Shown here: piece by piece, positions 7,766 to 17,512 of the stretch
Layout: every line of letters starts with the position of its first letter
Numbering within the stretch: the stretch's first letter is position 1
Assembly: GCA_038231395.1 (NCBI GenBank)
Contig: JBBRLL010000018.1
Span: 13,919-77,918, forward strand
From: Stagnihabitans sp038231395
GTDB taxonomy: Bacteria; Pseudomonadota; Alphaproteobacteria; Rhodobacterales; Rhodobacteraceae
Length of the DNA: 64,000 nt
Direction: 5' to 3'
Translations under genes and position numbers: made by a program
Notes under the pieces: model-generated
Told to the model about the DNA's origin: nothing
Seen by the model: the letters and a program-made list of their open reading frames with translations, nothing else
Database searches by the model: none

Positions 7766-9952
7766 ATGCGCATTCTGACTGACTTCAACGACGACTGGCT
7801 GTTTGAGGGGCGCGACCGCGTGCGTCTGCCGCACAACGCGGTTGAACTGCCGTTTTCCTACTTTGACGAGAAGGCCTTTCAGCGCCCCTTTGCCTATGAC
7901 AAAGCCCTGACCTTTGACCCAACATGGGCGGGGCGAGAGGTTTCTTTGCGGTTTGACGGGGCGATGGCCAATGCGAAAGTCCACCTGAACGGAGAGGAAA
8001 TCGCTGCCCACGCAGACGGTTACACCCCGTTTACCGCCCGCCTGACCCCCCACCTGCGCCCCGGCGTCAACCACCTGAACGTGACCATCGACGGCAGCGA
8101 AAACCCTGGCATCCCGCCGTTTGGTGGCGTGATCGACTACCTGACCTATGCCGGCATTTACCGGGAGGCGTGGCTTCAGGTGACGGCCCCCATTTCCATC
8201 GCCCGGGTCAAGGTTGAAACGCCCAAAGTTCTGACCAAACCCGCGGTGCAGGCCCGCATATGGCTGGACAATCCGCAGGATCTGGCCGTCAGCGGCACGA
8301 TCACGGCGCGGGTTTTGGACGCCGACGGTACCATCGTAGCCTCCACCACCGTCGAGGCCACCGCCGAAACTGTCGCCCTCGATACGCCGGGCGTCACGTT
8401 GTGGAGCGTTGAAAACCCGGCCCTCTACACCCTTGACCTTACCCTCACCACCGCCGCGGGCAGCGACACAATTGCCACCCGTTTTGGGTTTCGCGACGTT
8501 GCTTTCACCGCCCAGGGCTTTCATCTGAACGGCGAACCGATCAAATTGCGCGGCCTCAACCGTCACCAAAGCTTCCCCTATATCGGCTACGCCCTTGGCA
8601 AAGCCGCACAGGAACGCGACGCCGAAATTCTGAAGCATGAACTGCGCCTGAACATGGTCCGCACCTCGCACTACCCGCAATCGACGCACTTCCTCAACCG
8701 TTGCGATGAATTGGGTCTGTTGGTGTTTGAAGAAATCCCCGGCTGGCAACACATCGGCGACAAGGCTTGGCAAGCGGCATCGGTCGAAAACGTTCGCGCC
8801 ATGATCACCCGGGATTGGAACCACCCCTCCATTGTCATCTGGGGTGTGCGGATCAACGAGTCGCAGGACAATCACGATTTCTACCTGGAAACCAACCGCG
8901 TCGCGCACGATCTTGATGCGACGCGCCCGACCGGCGGCGTGCGTTACATCACGGACTCAGAACTGCTTGAAGACGTCTACACGATGAACGACTTCATTCT
9001 TGGCAATGAAGAGCAAGGCGGCAACCGTCCCCGTACCCCCCTTCGCCCGCAGCAAGAGGTAACCGGCCTTGACCATCCGGTGCCCTACATGATCACCGAA
9101 TTCGGTGGCCATATGTACCCGACCAAATCGCACGACCAGGAGCAGCGTCAAGCCGAACACGTCACCCGCCACCTTGACGTGCTGAACGCGATGTACGCAG
9201 ACCCGCAGATCGCCGGGGCCATCGGCTGGTGCGCGTTTGACTACAACACCCACAAGGACTTCGGATCGGGCGACCGCCTCTGCCACCATGGCGTGATGGA
9301 CATGTTCCGTGAGCCGAAATTTGCAGCCTACGCCTACGCCTCGCAATCCTCACCCACAGAGGGCGCCATCCTGCAACCCGTCACCTTCTGGGCGCGGGGT
9401 GAGCGTAACATCGGCGGCGTCCTCCCCCTCATCATCCTGACCAACTGTGATGAGGTGGAACTGCGCTACGGCAACCACCCGCCCATGCGGGTTGGCCCGG
9501 ACCGGGAGCGTTTCTCCCACCTGCCGCACCCGCCCGTCATCCTCGACAACCGCCATTTCACCAAGGATGAACTGGGTCTTTGGGGCATGTCGTGGGAACA
9601 CGCCTCGATCACTGGCTACGTCAACGGCAAGGCTGTGGCGCAGCTGAACTACGTCTCTGATCCCGTCGCCACCACCTTGCAGGTCCAGCCCGACGCCACC
9701 AAGATCGGCCCCCACGACGCGCTGCGCGTCATGGTTCGTGCGCTGGATCAGGCTGGCCACAAGCTGCCGTTCTTCCCTGAACCCGTCTCTATCACCGTCA
9801 CCGGGGCCGGCCGCCGCATCGGTCCCGGCTTTGTGCCCCTCCGTGCCGGATCGACCGGCTTCTGGGTTCAAGCCACCGGCAAGGGCGAGATTACCATCAC
9901 CGTCACCAGCGACCGCCTCGGCGTTGTCGTCACCCAGATCACAGCGGAGTAA
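7766..9952 (+). CDS. Glycoside hydrolase family 2 (beta-galactosidase/beta-glucuronidase-like)
   Basis: A 728-residue GH2 enzyme, without a signal peptide, so it should act in the cytoplasm on the sugar imported by the surrounding transporter. An N-terminal jelly-roll (about 1-150), an immunoglobulin-like domain (about 155-245) and a TIM barrel follow in the usual GH2 order. The barrel shows MVRTSHYPQSTHFLNRCDELGLLVFEEIPGW, a putative acid/base Asn364-Glu365 (WGVRINES) and a putative nucleophile Glu445 (MITEFGG). It is longer than GusA (~600) and shorter than LacZ (~1020) because of added C-terminal beta domains. Substrate is not certain: beta-galactosides are suggested by the EbgR-like regulator. 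Confidence 0.9.
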   Translation: MRILTDFNDDWLFEGRDRVRLPHNAVELPFSYFDEKAFQRPFAYDKALTFDPTWAGREVSLRFDGAMANAKVHLNGEEIAAHADGYTPFTARLTPHLRPGVNHLNVTIDGSENPGIPPFGGVIDYLTYAGIYREAWLQVTAPISIARVKVETPKVLTKPAVQARIWLDNPQDLAVSGTITARVLDADGTIVASTTVEATAETVALDTPGVTLWSVENPALYTLDLTLTTAAGSDTIATRFGFRDVAFTAQGFHLNGEPIKLRGLNRHQSFPYIGYALGKAAQERDAEILKHELRLNMVRTSHYPQSTHFLNRCDELGLLVFEEIPGWQHIGDKAWQAASVENVRAMITRDWNHPSIVIWGVRINESQDNHDFYLETNRVAHDLDATRPTGGVRYITDSELLEDVYTMNDFILGNEEQGGNRPRTPLRPQQEVTGLDHPVPYMITEFGGHMYPTKSHDQEQRQAEHVTRHLDVLNAMYADPQIAGAIGWCAFDYNTHKDFGSGDRLCHHGVMDMFREPKFAAYAYASQSSPTEGAILQPVTFWARGERNIGGVLPLIILTNCDEVELRYGNHPPMRVGPDRERFSHLPHPPVILDNRHFTKDELGLWGMSWEHASITGYVNGKAVAQLNYVSDPVATTLQVQPDATKIGPHDALRVMVRALDQAGHKLPFFPEPVSITVTGAGRRIGPGFVPLRAGSTGFWVQATGKGEITITVTSDRLGVVVTQITAE

Positions 9953-9955
9953 CTG

Positions 9956-11026
9956 ATGAGCGGCTTGACCCTGAACGGCCTGAAAAAATCCTACGGCTCG
10001 GTGGATGTGATCAAAGGCGTCGATCTTGAGATTTTGCCGCAGGAATTCGTGGTCTTCGTGGGCCCGTCCGGATGCGGCAAATCCACCCTTTTGCGGATGA
10101 TTGCCGGGCTGGAGGATATCTCTGGCGGTGACCTTTCCATCGGGGGCCGCCGGGTCAATGACGTGGACGCCAGCCAGCGCGGCATTGCGATGGTGTTTCA
10201 GTCCTACGCGCTTTACCCCCATATGAATGTCCGGGAAAATATGGGTTTTGCGTTGAAATTCGCCGGAGCCAACAAGGACGAAGTCACGCAACGCGTTGAC
10301 GCAGCGGCCAAAATCCTTGGGCTTGGGGCCTTGATGGAGCGTAAGCCAAAAGACCTGTCCGGTGGTCAGCGCCAGCGTGTGGCCATTGGCCGGGCCATCG
10401 TGCGCCAACCGGAGGTGTTTTTGTTTGACGAACCGCTGTCAAACCTTGACGCCGAATTGCGGGTTCACATGCGCATTGAGATCGCCCGCCTGCACAAGGA
10501 ACTCAAGGCCACCATCATCTACGTGACGCATGACCAGATCGAGGCGATGACCCTTGCCGACAAGATCGTCGTCATGCGCGAAGGCCGTGTCGAACAGACC
10601 GGCGCGCCGCTGACCCTGTACGACGACCCCGACAATCTGTTTGTCGCTGGTTTTATCGGTTCGCCCAAGATGAACTTCCTCGCGGCCAAGGTTCAGGCTG
10701 GCCACCTGATACTGCCTGAACTTTCGGGCCAAACCCTGCCGCTGCCGCCCCTTTCGGCCCGGATGCCCGAAGGCACCGAAGTGACCCTTGGCCTGCGTCC
10801 CGATATCTTCAAACGTGGCGGCACCGCGAGCCTGTCGCTGACCATCGAAATCGTCGAGCAACTGGGGGGAGAGACGTTTGCCTATGCCCGCCAAGGCGAC
10901 TCGTCCCAAGTGCTGACCATCGCGGTTGAAGATGGCCGCACCTTGCGCCCCGGCCAAAGCCTGAGCGCCAGTTTTGACCCCAACCGCGCTTTGCTGTTCG
11001 ACACCAAAGGCCAGCGCATCCGCTGA
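9956..11026 (+). CDS. ABC sugar transporter ATPase (UgpC/MsmK type)
   Basis: A 356-residue ATPase of the carbohydrate-uptake CUT1 group. It has Walker A GPSGCGKST, the signature LSGGQRQRVAIGRA, Walker B VFLFDEPLSNLD and the switch histidine in IIYVTHDQ. Residues after ~240 form the C-terminal TOBE-type beta domain found in MalK/UgpC. It energises uptake through the two permeases encoded upstream. It starts four bases after the GH2 stop and ends the operon. Confidence 0.95.
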   Translation: MSGLTLNGLKKSYGSVDVIKGVDLEILPQEFVVFVGPSGCGKSTLLRMIAGLEDISGGDLSIGGRRVNDVDASQRGIAMVFQSYALYPHMNVRENMGFALKFAGANKDEVTQRVDAAAKILGLGALMERKPKDLSGGQRQRVAIGRAIVRQPEVFLFDEPLSNLDAELRVHMRIEIARLHKELKATIIYVTHDQIEAMTLADKIVVMREGRVEQTGAPLTLYDDPDNLFVAGFIGSPKMNFLAAKVQAGHLILPELSGQTLPLPPLSARMPEGTEVTLGLRPDIFKRGGTASLSLTIEIVEQLGGETFAYARQGDSSQVLTIAVEDGRTLRPGQSLSASFDPNRALLFDTKGQRIR

Positions 11027-11161
11027 CCTTTTCAACCGGGCGCAAACATCAGAGGGTGCAGGCGGGCGAAGCCGTCGCTCCATTTAGCGCGCCCTTCCCA
11101 TTTCCGCCCAAGCCCCCTATAGCGGATCTGCGGGACCAACCCGCCCAGCCGAAAGCCAGCC

Positions 11162-12319
11162 ATGCGCACCATTACCACGACCGAAGACCTATCTGCCTTC
11201 TGCGCCTTAGCCAAAACCTGCGATTATGTGACCATCGACACCGAGTTTCTGCGTGAGAGGACCTTTTGGTCCAAACTGTGCCTGATCCAGATGGCCCTGC
11301 CCGGCAAAGATGGTGAGGCCGTGCTGGTGGACCCGATCGAGGGCGCCAACATGTCGCTGGAACCGATCTATGACCTGTTCCGCCACACAGCCACGGTCAA
11401 AGTGTTCCACGCCGCCCGACAGGATCTGGAGATTTTCTTTGTCGAGGGCAACTGCTTTCCGGTCCCCCTGTTTGACACCCAGATCGCCGCCATGGTCTGC
11501 GGCTTTGGCGAACAGGTCGGTTACGAGACGCTGGTCAAAAAGATCGCCAAGGCGGATCTTGATAAAACCTCGCGCTTCACCGATTGGTCGCGTCGCCCGC
11601 TGACCGTTGCGCAGGCCGAATATGCGGTGGCTGACGTCACCCACCTGCGCGAGATTTACGAGTGGCTGGCGGCCCAAATCGCCAAGAACAGCCGTCAGGT
11701 CTGGGTGGCGGAAGAACTTGGCATCCTGCTGGACCCCGAAACCTACACCACAAGGCCGGAAGAGGCGTGGATGCGGATCAAGACCCGCACCACCTCGGGT
11801 CGTTTTTTGGCAGTGGTCAAGGAATTGGCGCGGTTTCGCGAAACCTATTGTCAGGCGCACAACATCCCCCGCGCCCGCGTGATGAAAGATGACGCGCTGT
11901 TGGAACTCGCCTCGACCCGGCCCACCACCCACGAAGAACTCGGCCGCTCTCGCCTGTTGATGCGTGAGGGCAGAAAGCCAGAGATCGCCGATGGCATCCT
12001 TGATGCGGTGAAAGCCGGGATGGCCATGAAGCCGGAGGATTTGCCAAAACCCGACCTCGCCCGCGAACAGTTGCAGGTCAACCCGGCTTTGGCCGATCTG
12101 TTGCGTGTGCTTTTGAAGGCCAAGTCTGAAAGCCTGGGGGTGGCCGCGAAGCTGATCGCATCGTCCTCTGATCTTGACGCCATTGCCGCAGGTCTGCGCG
12201 ATGTACCGACCTTGACCGGCTGGCGGGCAGAGGCGTTCGGCGATGACGCGTTGCGCTTGTGTCGTGGTGAGATCGCGCTGACTGCCAAAGGCCAGGAAGT
12301 CCGCGTCGTCCGCTTGTAA
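11162..12319 (+). CDS. rnd: Ribonuclease D
   Basis: A 385-residue 3'-5' exoribonuclease that trims tRNA and other stable RNA precursors. The DEDD exonuclease domain fills residues ~1-170: first acidic pair in TIDTEFLRE, second in FHAARQDLEIF, third in YAVADVTHLREIY. A helical HRDC domain (about 205-285) follows, with the usual length for the family. It has its own short upstream region after the sugar operon and no close operon partner. Confidence 0.93.
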   Translation: MRTITTTEDLSAFCALAKTCDYVTIDTEFLRERTFWSKLCLIQMALPGKDGEAVLVDPIEGANMSLEPIYDLFRHTATVKVFHAARQDLEIFFVEGNCFPVPLFDTQIAAMVCGFGEQVGYETLVKKIAKADLDKTSRFTDWSRRPLTVAQAEYAVADVTHLREIYEWLAAQIAKNSRQVWVAEELGILLDPETYTTRPEEAWMRIKTRTTSGRFLAVVKELARFRETYCQAHNIPRARVMKDDALLELASTRPTTHEELGRSRLLMREGRKPEIADGILDAVKAGMAMKPEDLPKPDLAREQLQVNPALADLLRVLLKAKSESLGVAAKLIASSSDLDAIAAGLRDVPTLTGWRAEAFGDDALRLCRGEIALTAKGQEVRVVRL

Positions 12320-12332
12320 AGGGTCATTGACA

Positions 12333-12349
12333 GGCAGGGCTGCCCTACC
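12333..12349 (-). repeat. Possible REP-like element
   Basis: Read on the minus strand this is GTAG followed directly by a hairpin GGCAG-CC-CTGCC, in the gap after rnd. It has the GTAG-plus-stem layout of the six clearer REPs in this window, but a different stem sequence. It may be a divergent relative or chance. Confidence 0.35.
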
Positions 12350-12401
12350 GATCCAGACTTTGCCCGAAACATAGGCTCAAGCCGTAGGTCGCGGGCCGGC
12401 G

Positions 12402-12857
12402 TCAGCGATGCGCGGTCATCGCGTTGGTGGCGGAACGGACCTCGATAGCGCTGATATCCTGCAAGGCAAAGTCGGTCAGATTGGCCGCAACCGTCACCTC
12501 GCGGGAGGGTTGGGTGCCGGACGGTGCACGGGTCTTGGGTGGCAGGATGCGGAATTCGAAGACGATATGGCCTTTGCCATCATCGGGAAGCGGCACCAGC
12601 GCCGCATCCCAGAAGCCTTGCGTTGCAGGAAGCCCGGTGGCGCGCACGATGGCCCCGCCGGGATAGGGTTCAACCTTCAGCGTCAGGACCTGGTCCACCA
12701 GACCACGTCTGTCAACCGGGGCCGTAAAGGTGGCCGTCGGGGTTCCGACACGCGCGCCATGACCGAACCAGTTGAACGGATTGTACTTCGATTGGCCGAA
12801 ACCGCAGCCGGACAGGCCAAGCCCCAATACCGTCACCCAGATCAGCGCGCGCGTCAT
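12402..12857 (-). CDS. Putative lipoprotein of unknown function
   Basis: A 151-residue protein. The N-terminus MTRALIWVTVLGLGLSGC is a lipoprotein signal with lipobox LSGC, so the mature protein should be lipid-anchored from Cys18. The remaining ~130 residues look like a beta-rich soluble domain facing the periplasm; I recognise no catalytic motif. A GGGAGGA ribosome binding site fits the ATG at 12857, whereas the longer frame to 12902 has none. It is divergent from sufE. Confidence 0.75.
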   Translation of the reverse strand: MTRALIWVTVLGLGLSGCGFGQSKYNPFNWFGHGARVGTPTATFTAPVDRRGLVDQVLTLKVEPYPGGAIVRATGLPATQGFWDAALVPLPDDGKGHIVFEFRILPPKTRAPSGTQPSREVTVAANLTDFALQDISAIEVRSATNAMTAHR

Positions 12858-12979
12858 TCGTATCCTCCCACTGCTGCCCTTCGGTAGCCCAAGCCACCGC
12901 ATTTGGAAAGCTGCGTTAGAAACACTGTGGCTTTACCTTCGCCATCGGCGGGGCTAGGTCATGCCGACAGGAGATTGCC

Positions 12980-13387
12980 ATGGTCACCAAAGCGTTCGAA
13001 GACCTCGCCGACACCTTCGCCTTTCTGGACGATTGGGAAGAGCGTTACCGCCACGTGATCGAGCTTGGCAAGGCGATGCCGCCACTGGACGACAGCTTCA
13101 AAGTGCCGGCGCTGAAGGTGCAAGGCTGCGCCAGCCAGGTCTGGCTGCGGCCGGTGGTGAGCGACGGCAGGTTTGATTTTCAGGGCGATTCTGATGCGAT
13201 GATTGTGCGCGGGCTGATCGCCGTACTGCACGCTCTGTATGCCGGGTTGACGCTGGACGGGGTGCTGAAAACCGACGCCCCCGCAGCACTCGCGCGTCTT
13301 GGGTTGAACGACCACCTTTCGGCGCAGCGGTCAAACGGCCTGCGCGCCATGGTCGAACGCATCCGCACAGTGGCTGCTGAGGGCTAA
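12980..13387 (+). CDS. sufE: SufE-type sulfur acceptor for Fe-S cluster assembly
   Basis: A 135-residue SufE. It accepts persulfide sulfur from the cysteine desulfurase SufS and passes it to the SufBCD scaffold. The acceptor cysteine is in the conserved segment VQGCASQVWL (about residue 52), and the N-terminal FEDLADTFAFLDDWEERY matches the family. A CAGGAG ribosome binding site precedes the ATG. No other suf gene is in the window, so it is a solitary copy. A REP element follows its stop. Confidence 0.93.
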   Translation: MVTKAFEDLADTFAFLDDWEERYRHVIELGKAMPPLDDSFKVPALKVQGCASQVWLRPVVSDGRFDFQGDSDAMIVRGLIAVLHALYAGLTLDGVLKTDAPAALARLGLNDHLSAQRSNGLRAMVERIRTVAAEG

Positions 13388-13388
13388 C

Positions 13389-13412
13389 GATGGGCCGACG
13401 GCCCATCCTACC
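13389..13412 (-). repeat. REP element 1
   Basis: Hairpin GATGGGCC-GAC-GGCCCATC followed by CTACC; read on the minus strand it is GGTAG plus the stem-loop, the layout of REPs recognised by RAYT transposases. It lies between the convergent sufE and DUF427 genes, almost touching both stops. Confidence 0.75.
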
Positions 13413-13415
13413 AAA

Positions 13416-13742
13416 TCACACCCGCTCGACCGTGACAGCCGGGTAAAAGGCAAAGTGGCCCGCAATCGGGGCGACGCGGTCATAGGGCGTCTCATAGGAC
13501 CACACCACGTTATCGAGGCCCGCCACCGAGAAGTAGCTGGCTTGGCCTTTCCATGGACAGGTCGTTTGGCGCTGCGTGCGCGTAAACAGCGCCATGGTCA
13601 TATCAGCGCGCGGCAGATACAGGACCGGTCCACTGCCCGCTTCGTCCAGCAGCAATGCGGCGGAGGTCTCTCCCAGCACCTGATCGCCCACCTTGACCCG
13701 CCACCTGCCTTCAGCTGGGGTTATTTTGATCGGAAGTCCCAT
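13416..13742 (-). CDS. DUF427 family protein
   Basis: A 108-residue protein of the DUF427 family, recognised by the segment TTCPWKGQASYFSV and by its small all-beta character. The biochemical function is not established. Its ATG shares one base with the aminopeptidase stop upstream (TAATG), so the two are probably translated from one message. It is followed closely by a REP element. Confidence 0.85.
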   Translation of the reverse strand: MGLPIKITPAEGRWRVKVGDQVLGETSAALLLDEAGSGPVLYLPRADMTMALFTRTQRQTTCPWKGQASYFSVAGLDNVVWSYETPYDRVAPIAGHFAFYPAVTVERV

Positions 13743-15526
13743 TAAAGCACCTCACATGCATGTTGCGCCCAAGCGAGGGCAGGTTGTGACAAGCGCGGGC
13801 CAAGCTTGGCCAGCACCTCGGCGTGATAGGCGTTCAACCAGGCGCGTTCGCCCGGTGCAAGCTCGTCTTTCAGGATCAGACGGCGGTCGAAGGGGGCGAA
13901 GGTCAGGGTCTCAAACGCAAGTTGGTCGCGTTGGTCACCGATTTTGGTGGCCTCTGTCACCACGATAAGGTTTTCCAGCCGGATGCCAAATGCATCCTCC
14001 CGGTAGTAGCCAGGTTCGTTTGACAGGATCATTCCGGGCTGCAACGGCACTTCGTTGATCCGGCTGATGCGTTGCGGCCCCTCATGCACCGACAGAAAAG
14101 CGCCGACGCCGTGCCCGGTGCCATGGTCAAAATCCTGACCCGCCAGCCATAGACTATAGCGCGCCAAAGGGTCCAGATCGCGCCCGGCAAGCCCGCGTGG
14201 CCAGCGCACACGCGAGATGGCAATCGTGCCTTGCAATACCCGTGTGTAGCACTCGCGCGCTTCGGCCCCCGGATCACCCACGGCGACAGTCCGGGTGATA
14301 TCGGTGGTGCCATCCAGATATTGCGCCCCGGAATCCACCAGCAGCAACTCGTTGTGGCCGATGGCGCGGTTGCTGTCCTCCGTCACGCGGTAGTGCATGA
14401 TGGCGCCGTTCGGACCGGAGCCGCAGATCGTGTCGAACGAAATATCGTGCAGCGCGTTGGTGGCCCGCCGGAAGCCCTCCAACGCCGTCACCACGGCAAT
14501 CTCTGTCAAGCCACCCCTGGGGGTCTGAGCGTCCAGCCAACACAGGAATTCGACCATAGCCGCCCCGTCGCGCAGATGCACCTCGCGCATGCCCTGAATT
14601 TCTGCGGCGGTCTTGCAGGCTTTGGGCAAACGGCAGGGGTCATCGCCCCAAACCACCTCGGCCACCAAGTGCGAGACGGCGAGCGGCGCCGTGGTCTTGT
14701 CAACCCGCACCCGGCCTTGCAGCGCCTTCAGGCGGGGTGTGAAGGCTTCCGGCGGGCTGAGGTTCACCCCGGCATCCAGATGCGCCCGGACATCTGGCCC
14801 GATTTTGGCCGGGTTGACGAACAGGTCGATCCCGCCCGCCGCATCCAAAATTGCAAACGCATGTAAAACCGGATTTTTCGGCACATCCGCCCCACGGATG
14901 TTCAAAAGCCAGCAGATCGAGTCCGGCAAAGTGATCACTGCCGCCACCTGACCTTCGACCTGTAGGCCCGCAGCCAGCCTTGCCCGTTTGGACAGGGAGC
15001 TTTCGCCCGCCAAAGCCTCGGGATGCGGGAAAGCCTTGCCAACCGGGGCATCTGGTTGATCCGGCCAAATCGCATCAATCAGGTTGGCGGTGGCGCGCAG
15101 GCTGACGCCGGTGCCAGCCAATGCAGCTTCGATCCGCTCGATCTCATCGGCGGTGTGCAGCCACGGATCAAAGCCCACCACGCCCGCGGCCAAATGCTCC
15201 ACAATCCACGGGCCCGGCTTCACCTCTGGCCACGGCACCGGGGTGAAATGCGACAGGTCAACCTGGCCCTTGACCTGCGTCCGGTAGCGCCCGTCGATGA
15301 AAACTCCGGCAACTTCCGGCAAAACGATGCAAAATCCAGCCGATCCGGTGAACCCTGTCAGCCATTGCAGCCGTTCATCCCGGTTCGCGACGTATTCACC
15401 CTGATGCGCATCAGAACGCGGCACGAGAAAGCCTGAAAGCCCCGCTTCAACCACGGCCTCCCGCAGTTTCGCCAAGCGTCCCGGACCTTGAGCGGGCGAG
15501 GCATGGCTGTCAAACGTCTGAAACAT
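13742..15526 (-). CDS. Aminopeptidase P family metallopeptidase (Xaa-Pro aminopeptidase)
   Basis: A 594-residue M24B enzyme predicted to remove an N-terminal residue before proline. Two creatinase-like N-terminal domains precede a C-terminal pita-bread domain carrying the dinuclear metal site: Asp ligands in LLVDSGAQYLDGTTDITRTV, a His in GTGHGVGAFLSVHEGP, and Glu ligands in LSNEPGYY and RLENLIVV. The three-domain length (~600) matches the eukaryote-like cytosolic APP1 branch, longer than E. coli PepP (~440). No signal peptide is evident. It is probably co-transcribed with the DUF427 gene. Confidence 0.92.
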   Translation of the reverse strand: MFQTFDSHASPAQGPGRLAKLREAVVEAGLSGFLVPRSDAHQGEYVANRDERLQWLTGFTGSAGFCIVLPEVAGVFIDGRYRTQVKGQVDLSHFTPVPWPEVKPGPWIVEHLAAGVVGFDPWLHTADEIERIEAALAGTGVSLRATANLIDAIWPDQPDAPVGKAFPHPEALAGESSLSKRARLAAGLQVEGQVAAVITLPDSICWLLNIRGADVPKNPVLHAFAILDAAGGIDLFVNPAKIGPDVRAHLDAGVNLSPPEAFTPRLKALQGRVRVDKTTAPLAVSHLVAEVVWGDDPCRLPKACKTAAEIQGMREVHLRDGAAMVEFLCWLDAQTPRGGLTEIAVVTALEGFRRATNALHDISFDTICGSGPNGAIMHYRVTEDSNRAIGHNELLLVDSGAQYLDGTTDITRTVAVGDPGAEARECYTRVLQGTIAISRVRWPRGLAGRDLDPLARYSLWLAGQDFDHGTGHGVGAFLSVHEGPQRISRINEVPLQPGMILSNEPGYYREDAFGIRLENLIVVTEATKIGDQRDQLAFETLTFAPFDRRLILKDELAPGERAWLNAYHAEVLAKLGPRLSQPALAWAQHACEVL

Positions 15527-15546
15527 CTCTACTCCCTGAGCCCTAC

Positions 15547-15565
15547 GATTTTTCTGCGAAAAATC
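15547..15565. repeat. 19-bp palindrome, copy 1
   Basis: GATTTTTCTGCGAAAAATC, two perfect 8-base arms around TGC, 21 bp upstream of the aminopeptidase start. Copy 2 lies 56 bp further on in the opposite orientation. Confidence 0.8.
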
Positions 15566-15621
15566 AGGTTTTCTGACCGCGTCGATGCGAAAAACCCAAA
15601 ATGCCAGCCGCGCGACAGGTT

Positions 15622-15640
15622 GATTTTTCGCAGAAAAATC
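15622..15640. repeat. 19-bp palindrome, copy 2
   Basis: GATTTTTCGCAGAAAAATC, the reverse complement of copy 1, six bases beyond the cobT stop. Together the pair brackets the 120-bp cobT/aminopeptidase gap. Confidence 0.8.
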
Positions 15641-15646
15641 GTCGCA

Positions 15647-17512
15647 TCAACCCGCCTTGCGCCCAAAGGCCCGTTCACGCTTCTTCTTGTCCACTTCAAA
15701 CAGTGAGGCCAGCTGCTCTGTCATAGCCCCCGCAAGTTGCTCGGCATCGGTGATCGTCACAGCGCGCTGGTAATAGCGCGTGACATCATGGCCGATGCCA
15801 ATCGCGATCAGTTCCACCGCGCGCCGTTTTTCGACCATCGCAATCACGTCGCGCAGGTGTTTTTCCAGGAAATTCGCGGGGTTCACCGACAATGTGCTGT
15901 CATCCACGGGCGCGCCATCCGAAATCACCATCAGCACCTTGCGCGCTTCTTGCCGGGCCATCAGCCGACGATAAGCCCATTCCAGCGCCTCGCCGTCGAT
16001 GTTTTCCTTCAAGAGGCCCTCTTTCATCATCAACCCAAGGTTCGGCCTGACCCGCCGCCACGGCGCATCCGCTGATTTGTAGACGATGTGGCGCAGATCG
16101 TTCAGCCGCCCCGGCCCCGACGGACGCCCGGCTGCCAGCCATTTTTCACGGCTTTGGCCGCCTTTCCACGCCCTTGTGGTAAAACCAAGGATCTCCACCT
16201 TGACAGAGCACCGCTCCAGCGTGCGCGCCAGAACATCTGCGCAAATCGCCGCAATCGAAATCGGCCGCCCGCGCATCGAGCCAGAGTTGTCCAACAAAAG
16301 CGTCACGCAGGTGTCGCGGAACTCGGTGTCCTTTTCCTGCTTGAAACTCAGCGGTGTGGTCGGGTTCGCCACCACTCGCGCCAGACGGCCCGCGTCCAGC
16401 GTGCCCTCTTCCAGATCAAACAGCCACGACCGGTTCTGCTGGGCCTGCAACCGGCGTTGCAGTTTGTTGGCAAGGCGGCTGACAGCCCCTTTCAGCGGTT
16501 CAAGCTGCTGGTCCAGATAGGCGCGCAGGCGTTCCAGTTCGGCAGGTTCTGCCAAATCCTCGGCCTTGATTTCCTCATCAAATTCCGTGGTATAGGCGTT
16601 GTACAGCGGGTCCGCCGCCGAATGCGGGGCAGGGGGCGGCGGCTCCAGCGGGGCTTCTCCGTCCGGCAGTTCGGCTTCCTCACCCTGATCAAGGTCGGAC
16701 GTCTCCTCCATCGTCACTTCGGCTTGTGACTGGTCGGGTTCGTCTTCCTGCGATTGTTCGGGTGAGGCGTCGGACTCCTCGGACTCCTGCTCCTCGGTGC
16801 CGGCTTCTTCCGGCGCATCATCGCGGTCTTCGTCGCCCGGATCGTCCTCGTTGTCGTTCTGATCGGGGTCGTCGCCCAACTGGTCACCATAGCCAAGGTC
16901 GGCGATGACTTTGCGCGCCAGCCGGGCGAAAGCCTGCTGATCCTGCAGCACGTCGTCCATGTTGCTTAAGGTGCCCGCCGCCTGCTCTTCGATGAAACCG
17001 CGCCACAGATTCATCACGTTCTGTGCCGACTTCGGCAAATCGCGCCCGGTCGCCAGATGGCGCACCAGATAACCTGCCGCCACCGGCAAAGGCGCTTCGG
17101 AGGCTGAAGTGATCTGGCCATAGCCTTTGCGGTCGGCCTCATGAGCAATCTTGGCGTCAATGTTGGTGGCGGTGCCGGGCATGGCGCGGGCGCCCACAGC
17201 CTCGCAACGCCCCGTCTCCATCGCGTCAAAGATTTCCTTGGCCAGCGCGCCGGTTGGCTGATATTTCGCCGCCACCTTTTCGTTGTGATAACGGCGTTTC
17301 AGTGCAAACGCATCCGCGGTACCCCGCGCCAGCAGCACTTCATCCCGCGTCATCCGGCGCGAGACTTGCGGCAACCGCACGCCCTCTTTGTTCATGCCGG
17401 AAGGGTCGACCGAATAGGTCACGGTCATTTCGGCGTCATCCGCCATCGTGCGCGTCGCATCGGCGAGCGCTTTCTTGAAGGGATCTGCGGGGTTGTCGAG
17501 GGGCTTGCTCAT
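15647..17512 (-). CDS. cobT: Aerobic cobaltochelatase subunit CobT
   Basis: A 621-residue subunit of the CobNST complex, which inserts Co2+ into hydrogenobyrinic acid a,c-diamide in aerobic vitamin B12 synthesis. The N-terminal half is followed by a very acidic stretch (about residues 225-290, long runs of D, E, Q and S) and a C-terminal von Willebrand A-like domain with the metal-ion-dependent adhesion motif LLLDNSGSMRG. The acidic linker is typical of the family. The ATG at 17512 (MSKPLDNPADPFK) is preferred over an in-frame start at 17548. cobS lies 2.6 kb away on the same strand; cobN is not in the window. Confidence 0.95.
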   Translation of the reverse strand: MSKPLDNPADPFKKALADATRTMADDAEMTVTYSVDPSGMNKEGVRLPQVSRRMTRDEVLLARGTADAFALKRRYHNEKVAAKYQPTGALAKEIFDAMETGRCEAVGARAMPGTATNIDAKIAHEADRKGYGQITSASEAPLPVAAGYLVRHLATGRDLPKSAQNVMNLWRGFIEEQAAGTLSNMDDVLQDQQAFARLARKVIADLGYGDQLGDDPDQNDNEDDPGDEDRDDAPEEAGTEEQESEESDASPEQSQEDEPDQSQAEVTMEETSDLDQGEEAELPDGEAPLEPPPPAPHSAADPLYNAYTTEFDEEIKAEDLAEPAELERLRAYLDQQLEPLKGAVSRLANKLQRRLQAQQNRSWLFDLEEGTLDAGRLARVVANPTTPLSFKQEKDTEFRDTCVTLLLDNSGSMRGRPISIAAICADVLARTLERCSVKVEILGFTTRAWKGGQSREKWLAAGRPSGPGRLNDLRHIVYKSADAPWRRVRPNLGLMMKEGLLKENIDGEALEWAYRRLMARQEARKVLMVISDGAPVDDSTLSVNPANFLEKHLRDVIAMVEKRRAVELIAIGIGHDVTRYYQRAVTITDAEQLAGAMTEQLASLFEVDKKKRERAFGRKAG